Positions 26,137 to 35,137 of a stretch of DNA of 64,000 bases are shown piece after piece (positions within the stretch are counted from its first letter, which is position 1; every line of letters begins with the position of its first letter). The translations under genes were made by a program, and so were the position numbers. The notes below the pieces were generated by a model that searched no databases, was not told the DNA's origin, and worked only from the letters and a program-made list of their open reading frames with translations. The DNA is from Desulfurobacterium atlanticum (GTDB lineage: Bacteria > Aquificota > Aquificia > Desulfurobacteriales > Desulfurobacteriaceae). The stretch spans positions 14,391-78,390 of the forward strand of contig NZ_FZOB01000008.1 of the NCBI RefSeq assembly GCF_900188395.1, in the 5' to 3' direction.

Positions 26137-26787
26137 TTAAATTTGTTCAAACACAACTATTTTTCTTAAAGATTCAATAAAACTTTTTAACATCTCATAC
26201 TTCGTCTTCAAACTCGCCCGATTTACTATCAACCTTGCAGTTGAAACAAGTATAGTATCAACCTCTTTAAGACCGTTAGCTCTCAAAGTTGATCCTGTTT
26301 GAACAAGGTCAACTATTCTGTCTGTCAATCCAAGTAACGGTGCTATCTCCACAGAACCGTAAAGCTCTATTATCTCAGGGTGAACTCCCCTGCTTCTAAA
26401 ATATTTATCGGTAATTTTTGGATATTTTGTAGCCACTTTTATGAAAGAGAGCTTTTCTATATCGTAAGGTTCTGAAATCCTTTCAGGCTCTGCAACACAA
26501 AGACGGCAGAATCCAAACTTTAAGTCAAGCGGTTCATACACATCAAGCCCTTTCTCTTCAATAACATCCTTACCTGCTATCCCTACATCCGCCGCTCCAT
26601 AATACACATAGGTGGGAACATCCATAGGCTTAACAAGAATAAACTTATACTTCCCATTTTCAAAAATAAGCTTTCTCGTTTTTTCAAGTGTCTGCCTTGC
26701 ATCTATTCCAACTTCATAAAGCAGGTTAACTGCATCTTCAAGCAATCTGCCTTTTGGAAGAGCAAAAGTTATCTTATCTCTGTCCAT
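26137..26787 (-). CDS. hisG: ATP phosphoribosyltransferase, short form (HisG-S)
   Basis: First enzyme of histidine biosynthesis. 216 aa: the catalytic core only, without the ~80-aa C-terminal ACT-like regulatory domain of long HisG. Motifs: FALPKGRLLEDA, VGIAGKDVIEE, and the PRPP-binding GLTDRIVDLVQTGSTLRANGL. The short form needs HisZ, encoded at 8476. Upstream of flagellin on the same strand but separated from it by the sigma-28 promoter. Confidence 0.94.
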   Translation of the reverse strand: MDRDKITFALPKGRLLEDAVNLLYEVGIDARQTLEKTRKLIFENGKYKFILVKPMDVPTYVYYGAADVGIAGKDVIEEKGLDVYEPLDLKFGFCRLCVAEPERISEPYDIEKLSFIKVATKYPKITDKYFRSRGVHPEIIELYGSVEIAPLLGLTDRIVDLVQTGSTLRANGLKEVDTILVSTARLIVNRASLKTKYEMLKSFIESLRKIVVFEQI

Positions 26788-26842
26788 CTAAAAGCCTCAC
26801 TGAAAACTTTAATTTCCTTTCATTTTAACACACTAAACACCT

Positions 26843-26987
26843 GAGGGTGTTTGAAAATTCTCATTTATCTCTAAAAAATATTGAGATTCTTCGGCTGCAA
26901 AGCAGCCTCAGAATGACGATGAAAGTCATCCTGAGGGCAAAGTCCGAAGGATCTCTTAAAGTTCATAGCCATTTTTCAAACACTCTC
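26843..26987. repeat. MITE-like inverted-repeat element
   Basis: 145 bp bounded by 15-bp terminal inverted repeats (26843-26857 GAGGGTGTTTGAAAA and 26973-26987, one mismatch). Inside are two diverged inverted arms, 26883-26917 and 26925-26955, reading GAGATTCTTCGG...CAGAATGAC and GTCATCCTGAGG...GAAGGATCTC. This GTCAT(T/C)CTGAG...GAAG(A/G)ATCTC pattern recurs as a dispersed palindromic repeat in many bacterial genomes. It has no coding capacity and is the only copy in this window. Lies between hisG and purD. Confidence 0.75.
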
Positions 26988-27055
26988 ATTAAACACCTTA
27001 ATTTTCCATAAAAAAATCTATATAATTTGCCCAAAAGCCATTTTAAGGAGAAACT

Positions 27056-28333
27056 ATGAAGGTTCTTATAATAGGTTCAGGTGGAAGAGAACATGCACTT
27101 GCGTGGAAAGTCTCAAAAAGCCCTAAAGTAAGTAAAGTGCTTGCCATACCGGGAAACCCGGGAATTGGAAGGCTTGGAGAGTGCATTAACATCCCCATCA
27201 CAGATATCAAAAAAATAGCGGATTTTGCAGAATCTGAAAATATAGACCTAACAATAGTAGGACCTGAAGCTCCACTTGTAGCCGGAATTGTTGATGAATT
27301 TGAGAAAAGAGGACTTAAAATTTTTGGACCATCAAAAGAAGCTGCAAGACTTGAAGGAAGTAAAGTTTTCTCAAAGGAGATGATGAAAGAATTTGGAGTG
27401 CCAACTGCCGATTTTAAGGTATTTGATAATCCAGATGAAGCAAAAGAATATATAAAAGAAAAAGGCGCTCCAATCGTTGTAAAGGCAGACGGTCTGGCTG
27501 CCGGGAAAGGTGTAACAGTAGCCCAAACCGTTGAAGAAGCTATTGAAGCGATAGATAGGATAATGGTTAATAAGATATTTGGAGAAGCAGGGAACAGGGT
27601 AGTAGTAGAAGAGTGTCTTAAGGGAGAAGAAGCATCTTACCTTGTAATAAGTGACGGCGAAAGATATATACCTCTTGCACCGGCTCAGGATCACAAAGCG
27701 GTATTTGACAAAGATAAAGGACCAAATACCGGCGGAATGGGTGCATACTCTCCAGCTCCAGTTTTATCACCTGAAATTGAAAAAGAGGTTCAAAAAAAGG
27801 TTATAGAACCGATGATAAAAGGGATGAAAGAAAGGGGAACCCCATTTAAAGGAATACTTTACGCCGGGATAATGATAACAGATGACGGAATAAAAACACT
27901 TGAATTTAATGTAAGGTTTGGCGACCCGGAAGCTCAGGTAATCCTTAGAAGGCTCAAAAACGATTTTGTTGATATCTGCTTTGACACCATAAACGGAACT
28001 CTTCCTGAAAACTTAAACTGGGACGAGAGAACAGCAATTTGCGTTGTGCTTGCATCAAAAGGATATCCTGGGAAGTATGAAAAAGGAAAAGAGATAACCG
28101 GTATAGATGAAGCAGAAAAAATTGATGATGTTGTGGTATTTCACGCAGGCACAGCAATAAAAGATGGAAAACTTGTAACAAACGGCGGAAGAGTTTTAAA
28201 CGTAACAGCAATGGGAAAAGACGTAAAAGAGGCTATCAAAAACGTTTATAACGCAGTAGATAAAATCCATTTTGACGGAATGCATTTCAGGAAAGATATC
28301 GGAGCAAAAGCTTTAAAAAGAATTAAAGAATAA
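27056..28333 (+). CDS. purD: phosphoribosylamine-glycine ligase
   Basis: GAR synthetase, step 2 of purine synthesis: ATP-dependent joining of phosphoribosylamine and glycine. 425 aa, normal. N-terminal IGSGGREHALAWK, ATP-grasp residues KADGLAAGKGV, HKAVFDKDKGPNTGGMGAYSPAP and FNVRFGDPEAQV with metal ligands. Preceded by AAGGAG and by TATAAT at 27021-27026 just beyond the MITE-like element. Monocistronic here. Confidence 0.96.
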   Translation: MKVLIIGSGGREHALAWKVSKSPKVSKVLAIPGNPGIGRLGECINIPITDIKKIADFAESENIDLTIVGPEAPLVAGIVDEFEKRGLKIFGPSKEAARLEGSKVFSKEMMKEFGVPTADFKVFDNPDEAKEYIKEKGAPIVVKADGLAAGKGVTVAQTVEEAIEAIDRIMVNKIFGEAGNRVVVEECLKGEEASYLVISDGERYIPLAPAQDHKAVFDKDKGPNTGGMGAYSPAPVLSPEIEKEVQKKVIEPMIKGMKERGTPFKGILYAGIMITDDGIKTLEFNVRFGDPEAQVILRRLKNDFVDICFDTINGTLPENLNWDERTAICVVLASKGYPGKYEKGKEITGIDEAEKIDDVVVFHAGTAIKDGKLVTNGGRVLNVTAMGKDVKEAIKNVYNAVDKIHFDGMHFRKDIGAKALKRIKE

Positions 28334-28343
28334 TTTACAACTT

Positions 28344-28370
28344 AACCTGCCTGATATCAGGCAGGTTTTT
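28344..28370 (+). terminator. intrinsic terminator of purD
   Basis: A perfect 24-bp palindrome (AACCTGCCTGAT and its complement) followed by a T run. It lies 10 bp after the purD stop and also between convergent genes. Confidence 0.85.
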
Positions 28371-28373
28371 AAT

Positions 28374-29369
28374 CTACCTTGTTCCTATATAAATAAACGT
28401 GAAAAGATACACTGCAACTATAGCAAGGGATTCATAATCAAAACGCCCCAGAGCTTTTCTCTCAGAACGGTATATAAGCTCTATCATTATAATGGCAGCC
28501 ATTATTATAGAAGCCGTTGCAAGAACTCCCTGATCAGGACTTACATGGACAAAAATAGAACCTTTGGTAAAAAACAGGTCATCCACCGTAAGAGTAAATA
28601 TGTTAAAAATATTGCTGCCTAAAATATTTGAAACAGCCATTTCAACCATATCCATCTTTACAGCAAGCATAGAAACGGCTATCTCTGGCAAAGATGTCGT
28701 TATACCAAGCAGAATTCCACCTATAAAGCTTTCTCCTATCCCTGTCTCTATAGCTATAAGCTTCCCAAGATAAGGAAGTAACATTGCGGCAAAAATTATT
28801 ACAGTACTATGAATAATATACTGAATAACCGCTTCTTTCTTTGAAATTGCCTCTTCCTTTATCTCATAAACGGTCTTTTCTATCATCTTTTTCATTCTTC
28901 TTTTCTCGTAGGAAGAAGTAACAGAGATAGCAATCATATATACAACCAAAATAAGCACTGAAAATATACTGAACCAGCCTAAAGTAAGCTCTTTTTTAAG
29001 CCACAAAGGCATCATAGCAATTCCTATAAGAATAATTCCAAAAGCCGCAGAAAGAGATAAACCGTGATGGACCTTTTTTGTCATCGGAGTATCTTCAAGA
29101 AGAAAGTCAACAAACGCAAACACCATAAAATTGAACATACAGCTTCCAAAGATGTTACTTACAGCAATATCAGGACTTTTAGCTATTGTAACAGAACTTA
29201 TACCTGTAATAAGTTCAGGAAGAGATGTAATTGAAGCAACGAAAATAACACCGAAAAGACTCCTCCCAAGATTAAACTTATCAGCTAAAATATCTCCGTA
29301 AATTAATAGATTTCTTCCTGAATAAAACACAAGAACAACAAGGGCAAAAAATGCTATGTAGAGAACCAT
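28374..29369 (-). CDS. Na+/Ca2+-exchanger (CaCA) family membrane protein
   Basis: 331 aa, about ten hydrophobic helices in two inverted halves. Both alpha repeats are visible: GVIFVASITSLPELITG in the first half and GGILLGITTSLPEIAVSM in the second, the acidic TSLPE motifs that coordinate cation. YrbG-like size. Exchanges Ca2+ (or Mn2+) for Na+/H+; ion not determined. Start placed at ATG 29369 (MVLYIAFFAL) with AGAGGTG upstream; the longer in-frame start lies far inside the ATPase gene. It overlaps the ATPase end by 16 bp, implying coupled translation and a joint cation-efflux role. Confidence 0.88.
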   Translation of the reverse strand: MVLYIAFFALVVLVFYSGRNLLIYGDILADKFNLGRSLFGVIFVASITSLPELITGISSVTIAKSPDIAVSNIFGSCMFNFMVFAFVDFLLEDTPMTKKVHHGLSLSAAFGIILIGIAMMPLWLKKELTLGWFSIFSVLILVVYMIAISVTSSYEKRRMKKMIEKTVYEIKEEAISKKEAVIQYIIHSTVIIFAAMLLPYLGKLIAIETGIGESFIGGILLGITTSLPEIAVSMLAVKMDMVEMAVSNILGSNIFNIFTLTVDDLFFTKGSIFVHVSPDQGVLATASIIMAAIIMIELIYRSERKALGRFDYESLAIVAVYLFTFIYIGTR

Positions 29370-31852
29370 TTTTTCACCTCTATCATTAAGAAGAATGCAA
29401 TACCACTGGCAAGTATGTAGCCCCAATCGGTAAGAGCAAGGGGAACAGTGTTAAGCACTCCCGAAAGCAGATATACGGCAGCAAGCTGCAGAGCAAAACC
29501 TGCAAATATAGCAAGGAACATATACGGATTTACTTTAAAAGTTTCTATAACATTTGCAAAGAACGGCTTCTCTTTGATGGACTGAATTCCGTTAAACCAT
29601 TGAATAACAGCAAGAGATGTAAAAGCTGCAGTGTTTGCTCTTTCATAAGAACCGTGACCTAAAAGATATACAAACACAGCAACAACAAGAACACCCATTA
29701 AAACCGCCGCAAACGCAGTATCTTTAAGCTGTTTTTTATCAAAAAAAGCCTCTTCAGGCTTTTTAGGTTTTTCATTCATAGGATCCTTATCACTTTTCCC
29801 AAATGCAAACGTTTTATCCTGAACACCCTCAGTTACAAGGTTTATCCATAGAATCTGAACAGGCTGAAGTGGAAGTGGAAGATTAAGGAAAAATCCTGAA
29901 GTAACAACAAAAATCTCTCCAAAACTACAGGAAACAAGATAGTAAATAGCTTTTCTTATGTTTTTGGCAATTTCTCTTCCTGTTTTAATAGCTTCAACTA
30001 TTACAGATAAATTGTTGTCTGTAATAACCATTTTTGCTACTTCCCTTGCAGCCTGACTACCTCCACCCATGGCAATTCCTAAATCAGCAGCTTTTAAAGC
30101 CGGCACATCATTGACACCGTCACCTGTAACAGCAACAATCTCTTTTGCACTTTGAAGGACCCTTACAATTCTGTATTTATTCTCAGGCGTTGCCCTTGCA
30201 ATAACAGCAGTGTTTTTTAATGCTTCAAGAAGCTCCCCATCACTCATTTTGTCTATATCCGTTCCCTTTAATACCCTTTCACCTTCTTTCAGAATATCAA
30301 CAGAACGTGCTATAGCAGCTGCAGTGGCAGGATTATCTCCTGTAACCATCAACACCCTTATTCCTGCCTTTCTTGCAGTATTTACAGCTTCCTTAACCCC
30401 TTCTTTCGGAGGGTCTATAAAACCTACAAGTCCCACAATCTTAATTGTCAGATTATCTATGGAAAATTTATCATCAGAAACATCAGCAACACCAAAAGCA
30501 AGAACCCTTAATCCTTGAGAGGCAAGTTCATCATGAAGTTTTGAAAGCTTTTCAACCGCTTCATCTTTCAAAGAAAGCTCAACAAGTGACTCAAACGCTC
30601 CTTTTACAAGTACCTGTTTCTTTCCATCAATTTCTACACCCACCGCCATAAGCCTTCTCTTTGTATCAAAAGGATACTCCCACAGCTTAACAGCTTTCTG
30701 CCTTAAAAGTCTCCAGTTAATCCCCTCTTCCTCAAGCCACTTAAGTAGTGCAATCTCAAGAGGATCTCCTCTGTCAATATCAGCATCGTTGCACAACGCT
30801 GCAACGTTATAAAGCTCCTCTTTATCAATGGCAAAAGTGGAATAAACTTTCAGCTTTCCCTCTGTTATAGTCCCCGTTTTATCTGAAACTATATAGGTGG
30901 AACTTCCAAGGGTTTCAACGGCTGGAAGATACTTTACAAGAACTTTCTTTTTTGAAAGATAAACAGCACCTATCACAAGAACAAAAGTAACAACAAGTGG
31001 AAGCCCTTCAGGAACAGCAGAAACAAGCTCAGCAATAATAAGCATAATAACATCATAGATGTCTCTTTTCTCAAGAACAGCAACAACAAGAATAACAGCA
31101 AGAATAAGAAACAGGACAAGCATCCATCTTTTTGAAAAACTCTCAAGAGCACGGGTTAAAGGGGATTCTGGAGATGACTCTTTTGCTCTTTCTGCTATCT
31201 TCCCTATCTCTGTATTTTTTCCTGTAGCAAAAACAACACCTAAAGCTTTACCTCTTACAACAACAGTTCCTTTAAAAACAACATTCTCCCTTTTATAAAT
31301 CGGAGTATCTTCTTTATGAATAACATCAGCATTCTTTTCAACAGGAACAGACTCTCCGGTTAGTATCGCCTCATCAACAAGAAGGCCTGTTGATTTTACA
31401 AGCCTTATATCTGCAGGAACAACATCCCCTTCACCAAGAATCACTACATCCCCGGGAACAACTTCTGAAACAGGAATTTCAACCTCTTTTCCATCTCTTA
31501 AAACAACGGTTCTCTCTTCCGCTAATTTTTGTAGCGCTTCCATTGAAGATATAGCCTTTAACTCCTGCCAGAAGCCAAGAATACCGTTAAAAAGAATAAT
31601 AAAAACGATAATCAGGGAGTCTTTAGCATGCCCCATAAAAGCTGTTAATACAGCAGCACCTATAAGTATAAAAACAAGCGGGTTGTTAAACTGTCTTAGA
31701 AATATCTGCCACTTTTTTATCTCCTCTTTTTTAAGGGCATTATATCCGTAAACTTTCAAGCGCTCCTTAACTTCACTGGTTGCCAAACCTTTTAAAGAAG
31801 TTCTTAATTTTTTAAGGGTTTCATCAACAGAAAGGGAATGAAAAAAGGACAT
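29354..31852 (-). CDS. P-type cation ATPase, Ca2+ (P2) type
   Basis: 832 aa. N-terminal cation-ATPase domain (HSLSVDETLKKLRTSLKGL), actuator TGES in AILTGESVPVEK, helix M4 AVPEGLPLVVT (PEGL as in SERCA/PMCA types), phosphorylation motif SDKTGT with the Asp near residue 324, hinge VTGDGVNDVPALKAADLGIAMG, and a C-terminal four-helix region. No heavy-metal-binding domain, so export of Ca2+ or possibly Mn2+ is most likely. Start at ATG 31852 with GGAGG upstream. Followed by the exchanger with overlap and preceded by two mqnE genes and a DtxR-type regulator on the same strand. Confidence 0.9.
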   Translation of the reverse strand: MSFFHSLSVDETLKKLRTSLKGLATSEVKERLKVYGYNALKKEEIKKWQIFLRQFNNPLVFILIGAAVLTAFMGHAKDSLIIVFIILFNGILGFWQELKAISSMEALQKLAEERTVVLRDGKEVEIPVSEVVPGDVVILGEGDVVPADIRLVKSTGLLVDEAILTGESVPVEKNADVIHKEDTPIYKRENVVFKGTVVVRGKALGVVFATGKNTEIGKIAERAKESSPESPLTRALESFSKRWMLVLFLILAVILVVAVLEKRDIYDVIMLIIAELVSAVPEGLPLVVTFVLVIGAVYLSKKKVLVKYLPAVETLGSSTYIVSDKTGTITEGKLKVYSTFAIDKEELYNVAALCNDADIDRGDPLEIALLKWLEEEGINWRLLRQKAVKLWEYPFDTKRRLMAVGVEIDGKKQVLVKGAFESLVELSLKDEAVEKLSKLHDELASQGLRVLAFGVADVSDDKFSIDNLTIKIVGLVGFIDPPKEGVKEAVNTARKAGIRVLMVTGDNPATAAAIARSVDILKEGERVLKGTDIDKMSDGELLEALKNTAVIARATPENKYRIVRVLQSAKEIVAVTGDGVNDVPALKAADLGIAMGGGSQAAREVAKMVITDNNLSVIVEAIKTGREIAKNIRKAIYYLVSCSFGEIFVVTSGFFLNLPLPLQPVQILWINLVTEGVQDKTFAFGKSDKDPMNEKPKKPEEAFFDKKQLKDTAFAAVLMGVLVVAVFVYLLGHGSYERANTAAFTSLAVIQWFNGIQSIKEKPFFANVIETFKVNPYMFLAIFAGFALQLAAVYLLSGVLNTVPLALTDWGYILASGIAFFLMIEVKKWFST

Positions 31853-31883
31853 AAAACCTCCTGACAGGAAAGATAAGCTTTTG

Positions 31884-32987
31884 TTAATATACATTAATTA
31901 TATTATACAGAGCATCTCTTTCAACAGGTGTTTTGCCAGCTTCTCTTATAAGTCTAATAAGTCTCTCTTTAGGCATATATTTTCCTGCTTTAGCTCCTGC
32001 CGCTTGTGTTATCTCCTCTTCAACAACAGTTCCATCAAGGTCATCAACACCGTAAAACAGCGAAAGCTGTGCAACCTTCTCACCTAACATTATCCAGTAA
32101 GCTTTAATGTGGTCAAAATTATCAAGGAGAAGCCGTGAAACGGCAAGTGTTTTTATCTCATCAACGGCAGTAGTATAATCAGCCCCCTCTATCCTTGTAT
32201 TTATCGGATGAAATGCAAGGGGAATAAACGCCTGAAAACCGCCCGTCTCATCCTGAGCTTCACGAAGCATAAGAAGATGTTCCACCCTATCTCTGTAAGA
32301 TTCAACATGCCCAAAAAGCATCGTCGCATTGGTTTTTATGCCAAGCCTGTGAGCAGTTTTATGAATATCAAGATACTCTTTCGCTGAAATCTTTTCAGGA
32401 CAAAGCTTACTTCTCACTTCAGGATTAAAAATCTCTCCACCGCCACCTGGCATTGAAGAAAGCCCGACCTCTTTAAACTCCTTTAAAGTATCCTCTACAC
32501 TTTTACCACCTCTTTCTGCTATATACTTTATCTCTTCTGCAGTGAAAGCTTTTATCTGAATAAAAGGATACCTCTCCTTTATCCTTTTTACCATTTCAAG
32601 ATAGTATTCATACCCCCAATCAGGATGCAAACCGCCGACTATGTGAACCTCTGTAACTCCATCAAGATTTAAGGAATCAAGCTTTTCAAGAATTTTCTCT
32701 ATCGTTAATTCATACGCACCTTCATCCCCTTTGTCTTTTCTAAAAGCACAAAATTTACACGTTCCGATACATATATTTGTAGGCGTAATATGGACATTTA
32801 CATTAAAATAGACCCTATCCTGATTTTTCTTTTCATTAACATAGGATGCAAGATACCCTATAGAGAGCAAATCATTGCTTTCAAAAAGCTTTAAACCATC
32901 ATCAAAATCAAGCCGCTCTCCCGAAAAAATCTTTTCTGCCACAGAAATCAACTTCTTATCTTTAATAAAATTGATTACCTTATCCAT
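31884..32987 (-). CDS. mqnE: aminofutalosine synthase MqnE, copy 1
   Basis: Radical-SAM enzyme of the futalosine menaquinone pathway: adds the SAM-derived adenosyl radical to 3-[(1-carboxyvinyl)oxy]benzoate. 367 aa. Cluster ligands Cys73, Cys77 and Cys80 (CIGTCKFC); HIVGGLHPDWGYEYYLEM; GGGGEIFNPEVR; FGVDDLDG-type C-terminal block GVDDLDGTVVEEEI. These favour MqnE over MqnC. Shares its first base region with the end of the second copy (1-bp overlap). The rest of the pathway is not in the window. Confidence 0.85.
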   Translation of the reverse strand: MDKVINFIKDKKLISVAEKIFSGERLDFDDGLKLFESNDLLSIGYLASYVNEKKNQDRVYFNVNVHITPTNICIGTCKFCAFRKDKGDEGAYELTIEKILEKLDSLNLDGVTEVHIVGGLHPDWGYEYYLEMVKRIKERYPFIQIKAFTAEEIKYIAERGGKSVEDTLKEFKEVGLSSMPGGGGEIFNPEVRSKLCPEKISAKEYLDIHKTAHRLGIKTNATMLFGHVESYRDRVEHLLMLREAQDETGGFQAFIPLAFHPINTRIEGADYTTAVDEIKTLAVSRLLLDNFDHIKAYWIMLGEKVAQLSLFYGVDDLDGTVVEEEITQAAGAKAGKYMPKERLIRLIREAGKTPVERDALYNIINVY

Positions 32988-34108
32988 TACTCTTCTCCAT
33001 AGTAAACATTAACAACGTTATAAACAGAGTCTCTCTCCACGGGAATTTTACCGGCTTCCTTTATAAGCTTAATAAGACGGCTTTTAGGCATATAACTTCC
33101 GGTATCCGCACCTGCACAGCGGGTTATCTCTTCTTCAACAACAGTTCCGTCAAGGTCATCAACACCAAAGAAAAGAGAAGTTTGAGCAAGTTTTTCGCCA
33201 AGCATTATCCAGAAAGCCCTTATATGAGGAAAATTATCAAGTAAAAGCCTTGACACAGATAGCATTTTTAAGTCATCAAACCCTGTAGTTTTCTTCCCGC
33301 CAAGAGCCGTATTCTCAGGATGGTAAGCAAAAGAGAGAAAAGCCTGAAAGCCACCTGTCTCATCCTGAGCTTCTCTAAGCATGAGAAGATGCTCCACCCT
33401 GTCCCTGTAAGATTCAACATGCCCGTAAAGGATGGAAGCGTTGCTCCTTAAACCGAACCTGTGGGCAGTTTTATGAATATCAAGATATCTTTGAGCTGTA
33501 AGTTTTTCAGGACACAAAGAGTTCCTGATTTTACTGTTAAAGATTTCTGCCCCACCGGCAGGGATTGAACCAAGTCCCGCCCTTACAAGGTCAAACAGAA
33601 CCTCTTCCACATCTTTCTTACCTATTCTGGAAAGATAGTCTATCTCCTCTGCAGTAAAAGCCTGAATGTTAATATCTGGATAGGCTCTGTGAAGTTCCCT
33701 AATCATCTCAAGATAGTAGTCATAACTCCAGTCAGGATGAAGTCCGCCAACAAGGTGAATCTCTGTTATCCCTTTATCAACATACTCACCGGCTTTTTTC
33801 AAAATCTCTTCTATCGTTAGCTCATAAGCCCCTTCATCACCTTTATCTTTTCTGAAAGCACAAAATTTACAGTTTCCTATACAGATGTTAGTCGGATTTA
33901 TGTGTCTATTAACAACAAAATAAACAAGTTTTCCATTCTTTTTCTCATTAACGTAAGAAGCAAGTCTGCCGAGTGTAAGAATATCTGTGGTCTCAAAAAG
34001 TTTTAAACCATCCTCAAAATCAAGCCGTTCACCAGATTCTATCTTTTCATAAATCTTAAGCAGATCTCTATCCTCTGCAAACCTTTCAATATCTTCTCTC
34101 AAGCTCAT
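32987..34108 (-). CDS. mqnE: aminofutalosine synthase MqnE, copy 2
   Basis: 373 aa, clearly paralogous to the following gene along its whole length, with long identical stretches such as GHVESYRDRVEHLLMLREAQ. Cluster ligands Cys76, Cys80 and Cys83 (CIGNCKFC); HLVGGLHPDWSYDYYLEM; IPAGGAEIFNSKIR; GVDDLDGTVVEEEI. All catalytic elements are intact in both copies, so neither looks like a pseudogene. The two copies differ at the glycine-rich substrate loop (GGGGEIF versus AGGAEIF). Overlaps the DtxR-family gene upstream by 23 bp. Confidence 0.85.
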   Translation of the reverse strand: MSLREDIERFAEDRDLLKIYEKIESGERLDFEDGLKLFETTDILTLGRLASYVNEKKNGKLVYFVVNRHINPTNICIGNCKFCAFRKDKGDEGAYELTIEEILKKAGEYVDKGITEIHLVGGLHPDWSYDYYLEMIRELHRAYPDINIQAFTAEEIDYLSRIGKKDVEEVLFDLVRAGLGSIPAGGAEIFNSKIRNSLCPEKLTAQRYLDIHKTAHRFGLRSNASILYGHVESYRDRVEHLLMLREAQDETGGFQAFLSFAYHPENTALGGKKTTGFDDLKMLSVSRLLLDNFPHIRAFWIMLGEKLAQTSLFFGVDDLDGTVVEEEITRCAGADTGSYMPKSRLIKLIKEAGKIPVERDSVYNVVNVYYGEE

Positions 34109-34499
34109 CTATCAATCCTTTCTCTTTTAAAAATTGTGTTAATCTCCCTATACGTTCTACCGTATTACCACTTAAATGGTGCTCAAGTAAACAACCTTCC
34201 GTTTCTGCAAGATTATCAGGAAGCTTAAGAATCTCTCTCATAAACTCTTCAAGAATCCTGTGCTTCTCCAGCAACCGCTCAGCATACAACCTTCCTTTAG
34301 AAGTGATTTTTACAGTTCCGTAAGGCTCATAATCAACAAATCCTCTCTCAGAAAGCCTTTTCAACACATCAGAAACAGTTGGCATTCTGACGCCCCTTTC
34401 AGAGGCTATATCCTTAACCCTTGCAACACCTTTTTCTATCTCAAGTAGATATATCGTTTCAAGATAATCTTCAAGACGGGGAGGTAGTTTCTCTTCCAT
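34086..34499 (-). CDS. DtxR/MntR-family metal-dependent repressor
   Basis: 137 aa, the short MntR-like form without an SH3-like domain. Winged helix at about 8-70 (LEDYLETIYLLEIEKGVARV, TVSDVLKRLSERGF), followed by the dimerisation/metal region with Glu, Cys and His ligands (ETEGCLLEHHLSGNTVERI). The LEHHLS block matches family metal ligands. It is the first gene of a likely operon with mqnE x2, a P-type ATPase and a CaCA exchanger, suggesting control by Mn2+ or Fe2+; the operator was not identified. Confidence 0.88.
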   Translation of the reverse strand: MEEKLPPRLEDYLETIYLLEIEKGVARVKDIASERGVRMPTVSDVLKRLSERGFVDYEPYGTVKITSKGRLYAERLLEKHRILEEFMREILKLPDNLAETEGCLLEHHLSGNTVERIGRLTQFLKEKGLIDELERRY

Positions 34500-34624
34500 A
34501 GTTAAATCCTGTCAGTTTAATTGATTTAATTTTAACACAGCCAGAAGTTGAGCAAATTAAAGCAATACCGCTGCCAACAAATCCCATTTTCTTAACCAAA
34601 CTTTTAAAATTTCCCCTTTTAAAA

Positions 34625-34652
34625 TTGCACCTGTGGCTATTTAGCATATAAT
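34625..34652 (+). promoter_or_regulatory. promoter of speD
   Basis: TTGCAC (34625-34630), 16-bp spacer, perfect TATAAT (34647-34652). The predicted start near 34659 gives a ~70-nt leader that carries two ribosome sites: AGGAGG at about 34679 and AAAGGAGG directly before speD. Confidence 0.75.
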
Positions 34653-34728
34653 TGTAGGTTGCAACCCTAAAACTTTCAGGAGGCAAACCAGCCTTGATTG
34701 GGAAAATCGTTCTAAAGGAGGAGTGGAA

Positions 34729-35130
34729 ATGGCCAAGACTCTCGGCGTCCACATTGTAGCGGACATGTACGGATGTGATCCAGAAATCTTAAAATCAGCC
34801 GACAGAATGGCTGAAATTTTTGAGGGTGCTGTAAAAGAAGCAAACCTCAACAAACTATCTTCTCACTTTCATCAGTTTTACCCCCACGGTGCTACAGGGG
34901 TAATAGTAATATCAGAATCCCACCTGTCATTCCACACCTGGCCAGAACACGGCTATGTGGCGATAGATGTTTACACTTGCGGTGACCATTCTCTTGCGTT
35001 TAAAGCTTTTGACTACATTATGGAAAAACTAAACCCTGAAAGAGTGGAGAAAGAGGTCCACTTTAGAGGGGTGATTGATGAAAGTGAGGAGGTAGAATTT
35101 GCTTCCTCAAACTATTCAGTAGAAGCTTAA
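34729..35130 (+). CDS. speD: S-adenosylmethionine decarboxylase proenzyme
   Basis: Makes decarboxylated SAM for spermidine/longer polyamine synthesis. 133 aa, the class 1B prokaryotic type. Self-cleavage site ISE-SHL: Glu63/Ser64, Ser64 becoming the pyruvoyl cofactor; HTWPEHGYVAIDVYTCG carries the catalytic His and Cys. ATG 34729 has an ideal AAAGGAGG site; the in-frame GTG two codons earlier overlaps it. No spermidine synthase is adjacent. Confidence 0.95.
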   Translation: MAKTLGVHIVADMYGCDPEILKSADRMAEIFEGAVKEANLNKLSSHFHQFYPHGATGVIVISESHLSFHTWPEHGYVAIDVYTCGDHSLAFKAFDYIMEKLNPERVEKEVHFRGVIDESEEVEFASSNYSVEA

Positions 35131-35137
35131 ATTGGGA

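Noticed and set aside
26883-26955. Transcription terminator between hisG and purD
   Set aside because: The arms are long, imperfect and lack a U-tract, and they sit inside outer inverted repeats; a mobile or repeat element fits better.
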